Counted from the first letter of the stretch, positions 7,113 through 15,814 are shown. The stretch: DNA of 36,037 bases from JANLQB01 sp043735935 (GCA_043735935.1 JAYTDO010000260.1:1-36037); one strand, 5' to 3'. The notes: a model not told the origin generated them from the letters alone. Numbers and translations are program-made.

Positions 7113-7805
7113 ATGACTAAACATTTCGTCCTCTCCCTCGCAGCGGCGCTCGGCCTTGCAGCAACCTCGTCCGCCGCCACCATCGTTTGGGGCGCCGGTC
7201 AGGACAACGGCTTCAGCCTGTTCAGCGGAGCTGAATTGCCGCAGCAAAGCCTCGTTCGGCTCGGTTATTTCAACCTCACCGATGCCCAAATCCAAGCGAT
7301 TGGCACAAATGTGGGACTTCTCAATTCCAGTTTCACCGAAATCGCGACCGCGCGAATTGGTGACGGTATTGGCGCACCCTCCAACTTCTCCAAAAGCAGC
7401 ACCGCGGATACTTCCGCAGTCGTCGGACTTCAGATGTATCTGTGGGCATTTGCTTCGACCGACAATTCGTCCGTCACCAATAGCATCAACTCTGCAACCC
7501 AGATTGGTGTGTTTTACTTTGACAAGAATTCCGGTGGAACGACAGCCGCGAAATGGGCGTTTCCAGTTCAGACACCGGTCCCCGGCAGCACCAGCATCGA
7601 TCTCTCTGATCTCACCGGTGCAGCCGCAAATGCCCCGCTCGTGGGGCCGGCGGCACATATCGTGATCGGCGACTTCCCCAAGGGCACCTCTACCGCGGGC
7701 AGCGCTCCGAACTTCGGTCTTCGTCAGGTGCCCGAGCCGACCACCGTCGGCTTGATCGGATTCGGTGTCCTCGGGCTCATCGCCCGCCGCCGCCGCACCG
7801 CTTAA
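7113..7805 (+). CDS. PEP-CTERM sorting-domain protein
   Basis: 230 residues from ATG 7113. The N-terminal signal peptide ends near 'AATSSAATIV'. The C-terminus has the full PEP-CTERM signal: 'VPEPTTVGLIGFGVLGL' followed by a short basic 'ARRRR' tail. Such proteins are exported by Sec, recognised by an exosortase and released or attached at the outer surface, often with exopolysaccharide. No exosortase is in this window. The middle of the protein is not recognised; it is rich in Ser/Thr/Ala/Asn and has no Cys. It ends the two-gene plus-strand unit and is followed by a strong terminator. Confidence 0.9.
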   Translation: MTKHFVLSLAAALGLAATSSAATIVWGAGQDNGFSLFSGAELPQQSLVRLGYFNLTDAQIQAIGTNVGLLNSSFTEIATARIGDGIGAPSNFSKSSTADTSAVVGLQMYLWAFASTDNSSVTNSINSATQIGVFYFDKNSGGTTAAKWAFPVQTPVPGSTSIDLSDLTGAAANAPLVGPAAHIVIGDFPKGTSTAGSAPNFGLRQVPEPTTVGLIGFGVLGLIARRRRTA

Positions 7806-7831
7806 TTCCTTAAGCGGAAACTCAACTCTGA

Positions 7832-7865
7832 CGAAGGCAAGCTTCCAAGGCTTGCCTTCGTTTTT
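7832..7865 (+). terminator. Rho-independent terminator after the PEP-CTERM gene
   Basis: The perfect 11-bp stem CGAAGGCAAGC (7832-7842) / GCTTGCCTTCG (7850-7860) has a 7-base loop and is followed by TTTTT (7861-7865). It begins 27 bases after the stop codon. Confidence 0.9.
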
Positions 7866-7907
7866 GTACCCGCACGGAGGGCCAATCGCGGAGACCCGCG
7901 AAGACCC

Positions 7908-8468
7908 TCACTGACCGGCGAAAAAATTCACGTCCTTCGTCGCGTGTCCGTCTGCGTAAAGGATGTTCACCTTGCTCTCGATGTAAGGATGCACGTCCTC
8001 GCCATTGCTCTTCTTCCCTTTATCCGCGAGCACCGGGATATGGCCGGCGTCCACGACCATTCCGAGAAAATTCAGGTTCGTGGCGGACTGCCCATTCAGC
8101 GCGCTGTTCCAAGCGTAGCTCGTCCCGGACGCCTTCGCCCAGACGTCGTCCGACGGACAGGCGAAAACCGCCTTGTTTTTCAAATATCGATCGAGCGTGT
8201 TATCGATCACCGGCACATCGTCCTCAAGGCTCGAACGACCGCTCTTGAGTGTCGGCATCTCCATGTTGTGCTCTCCGAGATAGACGTTCAGGCCGGCCCC
8301 GATCTGCCTCAGATTCGACACGCACACCGTCGCCCGTCCGCCCTCCACCGAGCGCTGATAAAGCGGCACCGCCAAACCCGCCAGCACGGCGATCACCGCG
8401 ATCACGACCAGAAGTTCGATCAGGGTAAACCCGGCCCGCGAAAGCCTGCCGCCGACACCGCTTTTCAT
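7908..8468 (-). CDS. Type II secretion/type IV pilus-like pseudopilin
   Basis: 186 residues. The prepilin cleavage site is between Gly13 and Phe14 of 'RAGFTLIELLVVIAVIAVL', with the conserved Glu at +5 and a hydrophobic helix after it. The C-terminal 'VNILYADGHA' belongs to the H-x9-DG pseudopilin group, abundant in Planctomycetota and Verrucomicrobiota, whose functions are largely unknown. A pair of Cys ('VCVSN' and 'FACPSDD') may form a disulphide. It overlaps the upstream 188-residue protein gene by four bases (8465-8468) and is probably translated with it. Confidence 0.88.
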   Translation of the reverse strand: MKSGVGGRLSRAGFTLIELLVVIAVIAVLAGLAVPLYQRSVEGGRATVCVSNLRQIGAGLNVYLGEHNMEMPTLKSGRSSLEDDVPVIDNTLDRYLKNKAVFACPSDDVWAKASGTSYAWNSALNGQSATNLNFLGMVVDAGHIPVLADKGKKSNGEDVHPYIESKVNILYADGHATKDVNFFAGQ

Positions 8469-9031
8469 CGTCCTCCGAGGTTCTTTTGCATTTCCTCGAT
8501 CAAGGGAGCTAGGTCCATTTTCGTCTCGGCGCTCGCCTCGCTGAAGAACGACTTAAGCCCCGTGTTTACAATCTTTTGGACATTGGGATCATCCAGATTT
8601 GGTGGTGGTTGATCGCCTCCCTCATCGCGGCCTTTCCGCATGTCTTCCAGCGCCCGCTCCACAAACTTCTTCCGTTTCTCCGGCGGCATGTTGTTAAACG
8701 CCTCCATCATCTGCTTAAAGCCCGCGGGAACGGTGCGATCGATAAAATAGCTCTGCTCCTCCGGCGTGAGGAATTGGAAGAACTTGTCGGGACGCTTTTC
8801 AAGCCGGGTCTCGCGTCGCTCTTCGTAGCCAAGCCGGTTCATCTGGTCGGCGAGGCTGTCGATGATCTTGCGCCGTTCAGCGGGCGAGCGCCCCTCCAGG
8901 GAATGAGTGTCGATGTATCGCGCGATCGACTCGGGCGACGGCTTTGAATTCCGAGCCCACCATGAGACACCCATCACGACAAGCCAAACGGCAACGAGCG
9001 CAAGCGCGGCTTTAATCCAAAGAGGTCGCAT
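8465..9031 (-). CDS. Uncharacterised N-terminally anchored protein
   Basis: 188 residues from ATG 9031, with one membrane helix at residues ~7-25 ('AALALVAVWLVVMGVSWWA') and a charged, helix-rich soluble part. I recognise no family. It contains 'PPEKRKKFVERALEDMRKG' and a short proline-rich loop, and ends in a helical region 'IEEMQKNLGG'. It shares a four-base overlap with the downstream pseudopilin gene and lies 48 bp after murJ, so it may be a partner of the pseudopilin (inference from position only). Confidence 0.7.
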   Translation of the reverse strand: MRPLWIKAALALVAVWLVVMGVSWWARNSKPSPESIARYIDTHSLEGRSPAERRKIIDSLADQMNRLGYEERRETRLEKRPDKFFQFLTPEEQSYFIDRTVPAGFKQMMEAFNNMPPEKRKKFVERALEDMRKGRDEGGDQPPPNLDDPNVQKIVNTGLKSFFSEASAETKMDLAPLIEEMQKNLGGR

Positions 9032-9079
9032 GAGGCCAAAGGTGGTCGCACCACCGAGACGCGCGCAACCCCTTTCTCG

Positions 9080-10681
9080 TTACGCCTTCTTTCCCCGGCC
9101 GAGGCGGCGCTTCAGCAGAGCGGATACTTCGGACATCTCGCTGACTCCCATCGCCGCTGCCGCACCGAAAAATACCGCCGCACCGACGACGATCGTGACC
9201 AGGAGGTAAAGCGCCTTGAGCGGCAGGGCGATCGTCGCCCAGTCGGCGAGGACCGTCAGGCGGGCTGCCCAGCACACACCGCCGAGCAGCGCGGCGCCGA
9301 TGCAGACCTTGACCAGCGAAACGATCATCATCCGCGTGTCCAAGCGCCCGACCTCACGCCGCATCAAAGCATAGAGCAGCGTAAAGTTCACCAGCGCGAC
9401 GCAGCCGGTCGACAGCGCGAGGCCGACGTGACCCCAGCCGAGTTGGAACGTAAACAGCCAGTTGAAGAAGAGATTTAATCCGACCGCGATGAAGCTCACG
9501 ACCATCGGCGTCTTGCGTTTGTCGATCGCGTAGAAGGCGGGCACGAGAATCTTCATCGCCGAATAGGCGCACAGCCCGATCGCGTAAAAACGCAACGCCC
9601 CGGCGGCCTGCGCGGTCTCGTGCGCGCCGAACTTTCCATGTTGATACAGCACGCTGATGATCGGCTCCGCGAGCAGCATCAGCCCGACCGTCGATGGGAG
9701 CGTGAGCAAAAACGCCAGTCGCATCCCGCGTCCGAGCACCTGCCGGAACTCATCCATATTCCCCGCCGCCGCGCTGCGGGAAAGCACCGGAAGTGTCACC
9801 GTCCCGATCGCCACGCCAAAGATTCCGAGCGGCAGTTGCATGAGTCGGAACGCAATCGCGAGCCAGAAAATCGGCCCGTCGCCGAGGCCCGACGCGAACA
9901 TGGTATTGATCATCACGTTGATCTGCACCGAACTCGCCGCGATGATCGCCGGCCCCATCAGGCTCAGGATTTTCTTCACGCCGGAATCCCGCCAATCGAA
10001 GTCCCAGACGAAGCGGAAGCCCACGCGCCGCAACGATGGAATCTGCACAAGAAGCTGAAGCGCCCCGCCGATGAGCGTGCCGACCGCGAGCCCGACGAGC
10101 GCTTTCGGGCCGAAATGAGGATCGACCCAATAGCCCACGCCGACGCCGCCGAGGATGGAGCCGATATTAAAAAAACTCGAAGCCATCGCCGGCATGCCGA
10201 AGACGTTCTTCGCGTTCAACATCCCCATCACCAGCGCGGCCAGCGACACGAGCAGGATGAACGGATACATGATCCGCGCGAGCAGCACGGTCAGCGCCGC
10301 CTTCTCGGGATCGAAGTACGGCGCAAAGAGGCCCACGAGGATCGGCGCGACTGCGATCCCTACGACCACGAGCACGCTCATGAAGACCGCGGTCAGCGTC
10401 GCCACCTTGCTCGCCAGCTTCCACGCGGACTCATCGCCGTCGGTCGATATCCTTTTCGAAAACGTGGTCACGAACGCTGTCGACAGCGCGCCCTCGGCGA
10501 ACATGTCGCGCAGCAGATTCGGCGTCCGGAATGCCACGGTGAACGCGTCCATCGCGCGGCCGCCGCCGAAGAGACCCGCGAAGATCTGTTCGCGCACCAG
10601 GCCCAGCACCCGGCTGCACATCACAGCCGCGCCGACGATTCCCGCCGCGCGTGTGTTCACTTTGTTCGTCGATTCAGACAT
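9080..10681 (-). CDS. murJ: Lipid II flippase MurJ (MviN)
   Basis: 533 residues from ATG 10681; the upstream in-frame extension lies inside tsaC and is rejected. The protein begins 'AAGIVGAAVMCSRVLGLVRE' and continues with 'DAFTVAFRTPNLLRDMFAEG' and 'STAFVTTF', the hallmark N-terminus of MurJ/MviN, with about 14 hydrophobic segments through the length. MurJ moves lipid II across the inner membrane for peptidoglycan synthesis. Its start overlaps the tsaC stop by eight bases, so the two are translationally coupled. The C-terminus ends in a basic tail (KRRLGRGKKA). Confidence 0.93.
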   Translation of the reverse strand: MSESTNKVNTRAAGIVGAAVMCSRVLGLVREQIFAGLFGGGRAMDAFTVAFRTPNLLRDMFAEGALSTAFVTTFSKRISTDGDESAWKLASKVATLTAVFMSVLVVVGIAVAPILVGLFAPYFDPEKAALTVLLARIMYPFILLVSLAALVMGMLNAKNVFGMPAMASSFFNIGSILGGVGVGYWVDPHFGPKALVGLAVGTLIGGALQLLVQIPSLRRVGFRFVWDFDWRDSGVKKILSLMGPAIIAASSVQINVMINTMFASGLGDGPIFWLAIAFRLMQLPLGIFGVAIGTVTLPVLSRSAAAGNMDEFRQVLGRGMRLAFLLTLPSTVGLMLLAEPIISVLYQHGKFGAHETAQAAGALRFYAIGLCAYSAMKILVPAFYAIDKRKTPMVVSFIAVGLNLFFNWLFTFQLGWGHVGLALSTGCVALVNFTLLYALMRREVGRLDTRMMIVSLVKVCIGAALLGGVCWAARLTVLADWATIALPLKALYLLVTIVVGAAVFFGAAAAMGVSEMSEVSALLKRRLGRGKKA

Positions 10682-11633
10682 GAGCGGCGGCCTTCCGAAG
10701 TCGATCCATGATCGCCACGCCCAGCCCGTGCTCGGGCACCGGGTCCGCGACGATGACATCGAGGCCCAAATCATCGAGCCGGCGCATCTTCGCAAAGAGC
10801 GTCGCAGCGGCCTCCGTTAAATCGCCGGTCTCACTCAGCACCTCGACGGCCGCGAAGCCGGCGCGCGCCGCCCGCCATGCGAGAAGGCCCGCCGCGCCTT
10901 GCACCGCTTCGCCGACAAATCGTAGCGGAGTGCGCGGCGCGTAATGGCTTTGCAGTTGTCCCGGCGCATCGGGCGTTTCGCCAGCCACAGCGACCATCAC
11001 TTCCCCGAACGGCGCAAGCATGTCTGCCGTGATTGGACCCGGACGCAGGATCGTTATCGAATCGCCGTCCACCTCCACGATCGTGGACTCGATCCCGACG
11101 GCGCACGGCCCGCCATCGACGACCAGCGGGATTCGGCCGCCGAGCCCGTCCCTCACATGCTGGGCCGTCGTCGGGCTGACCCGCCCGAATCGATTCGCAC
11201 TCGGCGCCGCGAGGGGCCGCCCGAAACGTTCGATCACCGCCTTGAAAACCGGATGCGCGCTCATCCGCACGGCGACCGTCTCGAGGCCGGATGTGATGAT
11301 GTCCGGCACGATCTCGCGGCGCGGCAGCACGAGCGTGAGCGGGCCGGGCCAGAAATGTTCGATCAAATCGCCGACGAGCTCCCACTCCACACGCGCGATC
11401 CGGTCCAGCCAGTCGCGATTCGGCAGATGCACGATGAGCGGGTCGAAAGACGGTCGGGCCTTTGCTTCGAAAATCTTCGCCGCCGCCGACGGGCTCATCG
11501 CGTCCGCCGCCAGTCCGTACACGGTCTCCGTCGGCAGCGCGACCGGCTCGCCCGCTTCCAGCAGCGCGACCGCCCGTCGAACCGCTTCATCCAGTTCCGT
11601 CGCCGAATTCGTCGGCAGCAAGTCGGTCCTCAT
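10674..11633 (-). CDS. tsaC: Threonylcarbamoyl-AMP synthase (Sua5/YrdC type)
   Basis: 319 residues, the long Sua5 form. An N-terminal YrdC domain (~12-200) carries 'PVALPTETVYGLAADA', 'KARPSFDPLIVH', 'WPGPLTLVL' and 'PLAAPSANRFGRVSPT'; a smaller C-terminal Sua5 domain starts around 'SHYAPRTPLRF'. The enzyme makes threonylcarbamoyl-AMP from threonine, bicarbonate and ATP for the t6A37 modification of tRNAs. It overlaps purK by four bases (ATGA) and murJ by eight. In the first motif the family's usual Lys-Arg-Pro signature appears as KARPSFDPL, where many members have KxRPxxxPL, so it is intact. Confidence 0.92.
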   Translation of the reverse strand: MRTDLLPTNSATELDEAVRRAVALLEAGEPVALPTETVYGLAADAMSPSAAAKIFEAKARPSFDPLIVHLPNRDWLDRIARVEWELVGDLIEHFWPGPLTLVLPRREIVPDIITSGLETVAVRMSAHPVFKAVIERFGRPLAAPSANRFGRVSPTTAQHVRDGLGGRIPLVVDGGPCAVGIESTIVEVDGDSITILRPGPITADMLAPFGEVMVAVAGETPDAPGQLQSHYAPRTPLRFVGEAVQGAAGLLAWRAARAGFAAVEVLSETGDLTEAAATLFAKMRRLDDLGLDVIVADPVPEHGLGVAIMDRLRKAAAHV

Positions 11634-12769
11634 TTCGTCAGCGCCGCCCGCGCATCGCGCACGCGCTGCTCGGCCTCCTGCGGCGTCGCACCGTAGGCCA
11701 CGAGGTGGCCCATTTTCCGGCCGGGTCGCGCTCCCGCCTTGCCGTAGAGATGCACCTTCACTTCGGGAAAAGCGCAGGCCGCCGCCCAGTCCGGTTCGCC
11801 GTGCTGCCAGAGGTCACCCAGCAAATTTGCCATCGCCGCGGGTCGCAGGATGTCCGTCGCGCCGAGCGGCAATCCGCACACGGCGCGGAGCTGCTGCTCG
11901 AACTGGCTCGTCACGCACGCATCGAAAGACCAGTGGCCGGAGTTATGGGGGCGCGGCGCGATTTCGTTTATCGCCAAAGTGCCGTCCCATCGCAGGAACA
12001 TCTCCACCGCCAGCAGGCCGACAAGCCCGATCGCCTCGGCGACGACACACGCCAACTCCCGCGCGGCGGCTTCCACCTTTGGGTCGCCAAACGGCACCAC
12101 AGTCACATCCAGGATGTGATTTGCGTGATCGTTCCGGCTCACCGGGAACGTCTTTATCGCCCCATCCACGCCACGCGCCACCAGCACCGAAAGCTCCAAC
12201 TCGAAATCCACGAAGCCCTCCAGCACCGCGATCTCGCCCGCGAACGTCTTCCACACCTCCGCGAGATCGTCGTCGGCCGCGATCTTCCGCTGGCCCTTGC
12301 CGTCGTAGCCGAAGGCAGCCGTCTTCAGCACCGCAGGTCGTCCGATCCGCCGCACGGCTTCGATCAGGTCCGCCTCCGATTCCACGCGAGCAAAGGGCGG
12401 CAGCGGCAGGCCCGCTTTGGCGAGGAACTCCTTTTCCCGGAGCCGATGCTGCGAGATGTGCAGCACCTGGCCCGACGGCCTCACCTCGCAGTGTCGCGCG
12501 CACCATTCCACTGTCTGCACCGGGATGTTTTCGAACTCAAACGTCACCACATCCACGCCGCGCGCGAACTCTGTCACCGCCGCCTCGTCGTCGTAACGAC
12601 TCGCAAATTCCCGATCCGCGAGTTGTCCCGTCGGCGTGTCTTCATCCGGTGAAAATGTCCACACCCTGTAGCCCATACGCCGCGCCGCGATGGCGAACAT
12701 GCGGCCCAGTTGGCCGCCGCCCATCACGCCGACGGTGCTACCCGGAAGGAAGACCCGAGGCTGGCTCAT
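11630..12769 (-). CDS. purK: N5-carboxyaminoimidazole ribonucleotide synthase PurK
   Basis: 379 residues, normal length. The N-terminus has 'VGVMGGGQLGRMFAIAARRM', the PurK signature, and an ATP-grasp domain follows with 'RPAVLKTAAFGYDGKGQ', 'LEGFVDFELELSVLVAR' and 'INEIAPRPHNSGHW', the last being a strongly conserved PurK segment. It carboxylates AIR with ATP and bicarbonate in de novo purine synthesis and passes N5-CAIR to PurE. It overlaps purE upstream and tsaC downstream by four bases each. Confidence 0.96.
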   Translation of the reverse strand: MSQPRVFLPGSTVGVMGGGQLGRMFAIAARRMGYRVWTFSPDEDTPTGQLADREFASRYDDEAAVTEFARGVDVVTFEFENIPVQTVEWCARHCEVRPSGQVLHISQHRLREKEFLAKAGLPLPPFARVESEADLIEAVRRIGRPAVLKTAAFGYDGKGQRKIAADDDLAEVWKTFAGEIAVLEGFVDFELELSVLVARGVDGAIKTFPVSRNDHANHILDVTVVPFGDPKVEAAARELACVVAEAIGLVGLLAVEMFLRWDGTLAINEIAPRPHNSGHWSFDACVTSQFEQQLRAVCGLPLGATDILRPAAMANLLGDLWQHGEPDWAAACAFPEVKVHLYGKAGARPGRKMGHLVAYGATPQEAEQRVRDARAALTK

Positions 12770-13257
12770 TTCAGTTCCGCCGCCAGCACGTCGCTCGTCT
12801 GCTTTTCGCGAAAATCCTCAAGCGCCTTTTGCAGCCCTGCATTCTCCAGTGCGAGGATGCTCACCGCCAACAGCGCGGCGTTCGTCGCGCCCGCCGTCCC
12901 GATCGCGAGCGTGCCCACCGGGATGCCCGCGGGCATCTGCACGATCGACAGCAGCGAGTCCACCCCGCGCAGCACCCGGCTCTCCACCGGCACCCCGAGC
13001 ACTGGCAGCCACGTCTGCGCTGCGATCATGCCCGGCAAATGCGCCGCTCCGCCCGCGCCCGCGATGATGACCTTGATCCCTCGCCCTGCCGCTCCATTCG
13101 CGAACTCCGCGAGCAACGCCGGCGTCCGGTGCGCGGACACGACCCGGGCCTCGGTCGGGATCGAAAACGCTTTGAGCGTCTCGACCGCGGCCCGCATGGT
13201 TTCCCAATCGGATTTACTGCCCATGACGACAGCCACTACGGGCGCTGGTTCTTGCAT
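12766..13257 (-). CDS. purE: N5-CAIR mutase PurE
   Basis: 163 residues from ATG 13257; an in-frame start at 13296 would add 13 unlikely residues. 'VVMGSKSDWETM' is the class I PurE nucleotide-binding loop, and 'RVVSAHRTP' carries the catalytic His. 'VIIAGAGGAAHLPGMIAAQT' and 'PVLGVPV' complete the core. It converts N5-CAIR to CAIR in the cytoplasm. It is the first gene of the purE-purK-tsaC-murJ chain and is divergent from aroK across a 77-bp gap that must hold both promoters. Confidence 0.96.
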   Translation of the reverse strand: MQEPAPVVAVVMGSKSDWETMRAAVETLKAFSIPTEARVVSAHRTPALLAEFANGAAGRGIKVIIAGAGGAAHLPGMIAAQTWLPVLGVPVESRVLRGVDSLLSIVQMPAGIPVGTLAIGTAGATNAALLAVSILALENAGLQKALEDFREKQTSDVLAAELK

Positions 13258-13334
13258 AGAAGCGCGAGATTGGAGCACGGCACTTTGGGAATGCAATGCG
13301 CGAAATTTAACGCACGGTAGATACGCAGACTCGC

Positions 13335-13874
13335 ATGACCACTCGCGAAAACATCGTCCTCATCGGCTTCATGGGCAGCGGCAAATCGTCCATCGGTCGC
13401 ATCGTGTCGAAATCCATCGGCTTCCAGTTCGTCGATACCGACCAGCTCATCGTCAACCGCGCCGGCATCGAGATCAGCGACATTTTCGCCGGCTACGGCG
13501 AGGAACATTTCCGCCTCATGGAGACGGATGCCATCGCCTCGCTCGCGCACCTCAACCGCTGCGTCATCGCCACCGGAGGCGGCATCGTGGTCAAAAAACA
13601 CAACCACATCCTCCTGCGCGATCTTGGCTTCGTCGTCTGCCTCACCGCCAGCGAAGACATCCTTTTCGAGCGCGTCTCCCGTACCAACAAACGACCGCTG
13701 CTGCACACCGAAAACCCGCGTGCCGCCCTGCACGACCTCTTCACCGCCCGCGCCGATCTTTACGCCGCCGCAGCGCATCTCACCATCGACACATCCGCCC
13801 TCTCGCACGAGGAGTCCGCCGAGAAGGTCATCTCCGCCGCCCGCAGCGCCCTTGGGTGGAACAAGGAGCCGTGA
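13335..13874 (+). CDS. aroK: Shikimate kinase
   Basis: 179 residues. Walker A is 'GFMGSGKSS' (11-19), Asp34 and Asp36 of 'VDTD' bind Mg and shikimate, 'EEHFRLMET' carries the conserved Arg60, and 'ATGGGIVV' (79-86) gives the Gly-rich shikimate site. A lid with 'RTNKRPLL' follows. It phosphorylates the shikimate 3-OH in aromatic amino acid synthesis. The stop codon overlaps the GTG start of queG (GTGA), so the two are coupled. Confidence 0.95.
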   Translation: MTTRENIVLIGFMGSGKSSIGRIVSKSIGFQFVDTDQLIVNRAGIEISDIFAGYGEEHFRLMETDAIASLAHLNRCVIATGGGIVVKKHNHILLRDLGFVVCLTASEDILFERVSRTNKRPLLHTENPRAALHDLFTARADLYAAAAHLTIDTSALSHEESAEKVISAARSALGWNKEP

Positions 13875-14932
13875 AAGAGGAGCTGATCGCCCTCGCCGAA
13901 GACCTCGGCTTCGCGCTCTGCCGCATCGCCCCGTGCACCGCCCCGCCGCATGTGGAGGAATTCCGCACCTGGCTCGCCGACGGCCGCGCAGGCACCATGG
14001 AGTGGCTCGCAAAAAACCAGGCTCGCCGCACTGACCCCCAACTCGTCGTCCCCGACGCGCGCTCCGTCGTCGTCCTCGCCATGAATTATTTCCAGGGCGG
14101 TCCCGACTCCGGCCCCGGCGGCCGCATCGCCCGCTACGCCTGGGGCGACGACTACCACGACCTCATCGGCTCGAAGCTCCAGACGCTCGACGACTGGCTC
14201 ACGGCCCGGGGCGGCCGCCAGCGCCACTACGTCGATACCGGCCCCGTCCTCGAGCGCGACTTCGCCGCGCTCGCCGGGGTCGGCTGGCATGGCAAATCCA
14301 CGATGCTCATTCACCCCCGACTCGGCACCTGGTTCTTCCTCGCCGAGATCCTCACCACCCTCGACCTCGCTCCCGACCCGCCCCAGCCCGACCGCTGCGG
14401 CCGCTGCACCCGCTGCATCGATGCCTGCCCCACCGGAGCCATCACCGCCCCCCACACCCTCGACGCCCGCCGCTGCATCTCCTACCTCACCATCGAACTC
14501 AAAGGCAGTATCCCCGAGGAATTCCGCCCCCTCATCGGCGACCGCATCTACGGCTGCGACGATTGCCTCACCGCATGCCCTTGGAATCGCTTCGCCCAGG
14601 CCTCCCACGAGAGCGCCTTCGCCGCGCGCCCCTTCGTCCACGAAACTTCCCTGCGCGACCTACTCACCCTCGACGACGAGGCCTTTCGCCAGCTTTTTAG
14701 AAAATCACCCATCAAACGCATCAAACGCCGCGGCTTCCTCCGCAACGTCTGCGTCGCCCTCGGAAATACCGGCAGCCCGGACGACCTGCCCGCCCTCGAC
14801 CTCGCCGCCCAGGACCCCGAACCGCTCATCGCCGAACACGCCCGCTGGGCCATCGACCGCATCCGCGCCCGGCACTTTTCACTCGTCACCCCTTCGGCAT
14901 CCGCCGACACTCCTGCCCCTCATGCCCGCTGA
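13871..14932 (+). CDS. queG: Epoxyqueuosine reductase QueG
   Basis: 353 residues from GTG 13871, with AAGGAG (13863-13868) as ribosome site inside aroK. The two [4Fe-4S] clusters are held by C176, C179, C182, C186 and by C202, C229, C232, C236. The substrate-site Asp130 lies in 'VDTGPVLERD'. 'HEAT-like' repeats follow near the C-terminus ('LIAEHARWAIDRI'). It is a cobalamin-dependent enzyme that reduces epoxyqueuosine to queuosine in tRNA. The C-terminal ~15 residues overlap the next gene. GC is extremely high here, which also creates a long plus-strand reading frame in another phase that I treat as a shadow. Confidence 0.95.
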   Translation: MKEELIALAEDLGFALCRIAPCTAPPHVEEFRTWLADGRAGTMEWLAKNQARRTDPQLVVPDARSVVVLAMNYFQGGPDSGPGGRIARYAWGDDYHDLIGSKLQTLDDWLTARGGRQRHYVDTGPVLERDFAALAGVGWHGKSTMLIHPRLGTWFFLAEILTTLDLAPDPPQPDRCGRCTRCIDACPTGAITAPHTLDARRCISYLTIELKGSIPEEFRPLIGDRIYGCDDCLTACPWNRFAQASHESAFAARPFVHETSLRDLLTLDDEAFRQLFRKSPIKRIKRRGFLRNVCVALGNTGSPDDLPALDLAAQDPEPLIAEHARWAIDRIRARHFSLVTPSASADTPAPHAR

Positions 14933-15488
14933 AGCCCGCATCGCCCCCATCTGGAAAAAGCAAAAGCTCTTTGTCGCGCTTTTCATGATCGGACTTGGCT
15001 GCTGGTTCCTCCTCGACGGCGCCCGCACCTACCCGCGCAGCAACATCCGCTGGCAGGCCTACGAAGATTTCAAAATCGAAAACCGCCTCTCCGAATGGCC
15101 CGAACACGCCAAGGCGCAAGGATGGGTGGAAGAACAGCCGCACAAACTCTTCAGGCCCGAAGATATCGTCGCCCAATTCGTCTTCGGCGGCTTCGGCATC
15201 ACCGTCGGCGCCATCATCCTCGCCTACTGGTACAGCCAGATCGGCGGCGTCTTGAAATCCGATGCCGACGGGATCACGACTCAGCGCGGCGTCCGCGTGC
15301 CCTTCGATGCGATCACGGGCGTTGGCAAAAAACAGTGGGACAAAAAGGGGATCGCCACCGTCCGCTACGAACTCGCCGGTCGACGCGGGCAGTTCATCGT
15401 GGACGACTACAAATACGACACGGAGCCTTCGCGGCAGATCCTCGCCGAGATCGAAGAAAAGCTCCTCGCCCGCACCCCGGGCAACTAG
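14922..15488 (+). CDS. Two-helix membrane protein with C-terminal PH-like domain (unknown role)
   Basis: 188 residues from ATG 14922, overlapping the end of queG by 11 bases. Two hydrophobic segments (about residues 13-30, 'LFVALFMIGLGCWFLLDG', and 80-103, 'QFVFGGFGITVGAIILAYW') flank a polar loop, and a C-terminal soluble domain of about 80 residues follows ('LKSDADGITTQRGVRVPFDA', 'GIATVRYEL', 'FIVDDYKYD'). This last part has the strand pattern of a bacterial PH-like domain. The function is unknown. A weak terminator follows immediately. Confidence 0.75.
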   Translation: MPAEARIAPIWKKQKLFVALFMIGLGCWFLLDGARTYPRSNIRWQAYEDFKIENRLSEWPEHAKAQGWVEEQPHKLFRPEDIVAQFVFGGFGITVGAIILAYWYSQIGGVLKSDADGITTQRGVRVPFDAITGVGKKQWDKKGIATVRYELAGRRGQFIVDDYKYDTEPSRQILAEIEEKLLARTPGN

Positions 15489-15509
15489 GCGGTGCCGGAC
15501 CGCCATTTT
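15488..15509 (+). terminator. Candidate weak terminator
   Basis: GGCGGT (15488-15493) and ACCGCC (15499-15504) form a 6-bp stem with a GCCGG loop, followed by ATTTT. It sits right on the stop codon of the membrane-protein gene. The short stem and short T-run make it marginal. Confidence 0.4.
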
Positions 15510-15565
15510 CCATCCACACCGTTTTCTGTGGCTGAACGGGTGGTCAATGGACGACGGAGAATCCC

Positions 15566-15814
15566 ATGAAAACCGGATATGAAATGACCGTTGGCGACTT
15601 CGTTCAGTTGCTCACGTATCCCGATTATCGGGAACAGGTCGCTCCGCTCATCCACGCCTGGTTCGGCTACGAGGTCCGTCCGACCTCCGATGGATTTACG
15701 CTTCGCGACGGAGCAGGCGCCTTGATCGACCCCGAGACGGTCCACGAACGAATTCAGGCGGACCGCGCTTGTCAGTTTGAAATCTATCAGACGGCCATGT
15801 CTCTTTGGCGGTAG
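15566..15814 (+). CDS. Small uncharacterised protein
   Basis: 82 residues from ATG 15566 with GGAG about six bases upstream (within 'GGAGAATCCC'). It has no membrane segment or signal peptide. Features are an aromatic-rich start ('FVQLLTYPDY') and a predicted helix near the C-terminus ('PETVHERIQADRACQFEIYQ'). I do not recognise a family. It is one of several small plus-strand genes between queG and rhlE. Confidence 0.65.
   Translation: MKTGYEMTVGDFVQLLTYPDYREQVAPLIHAWFGYEVRPTSDGFTLRDGAGALIDPETVHERIQADRACQFEIYQTAMSLWR

Noticed and set aside
11020..13320. A 766-residue plus-strand reading frame across purE, purK and tsaC
   Set aside because: It is antisense to three well-recognised genes and is Arg/Pro/Ser-rich low complexity, the usual shadow in very GC-rich DNA.
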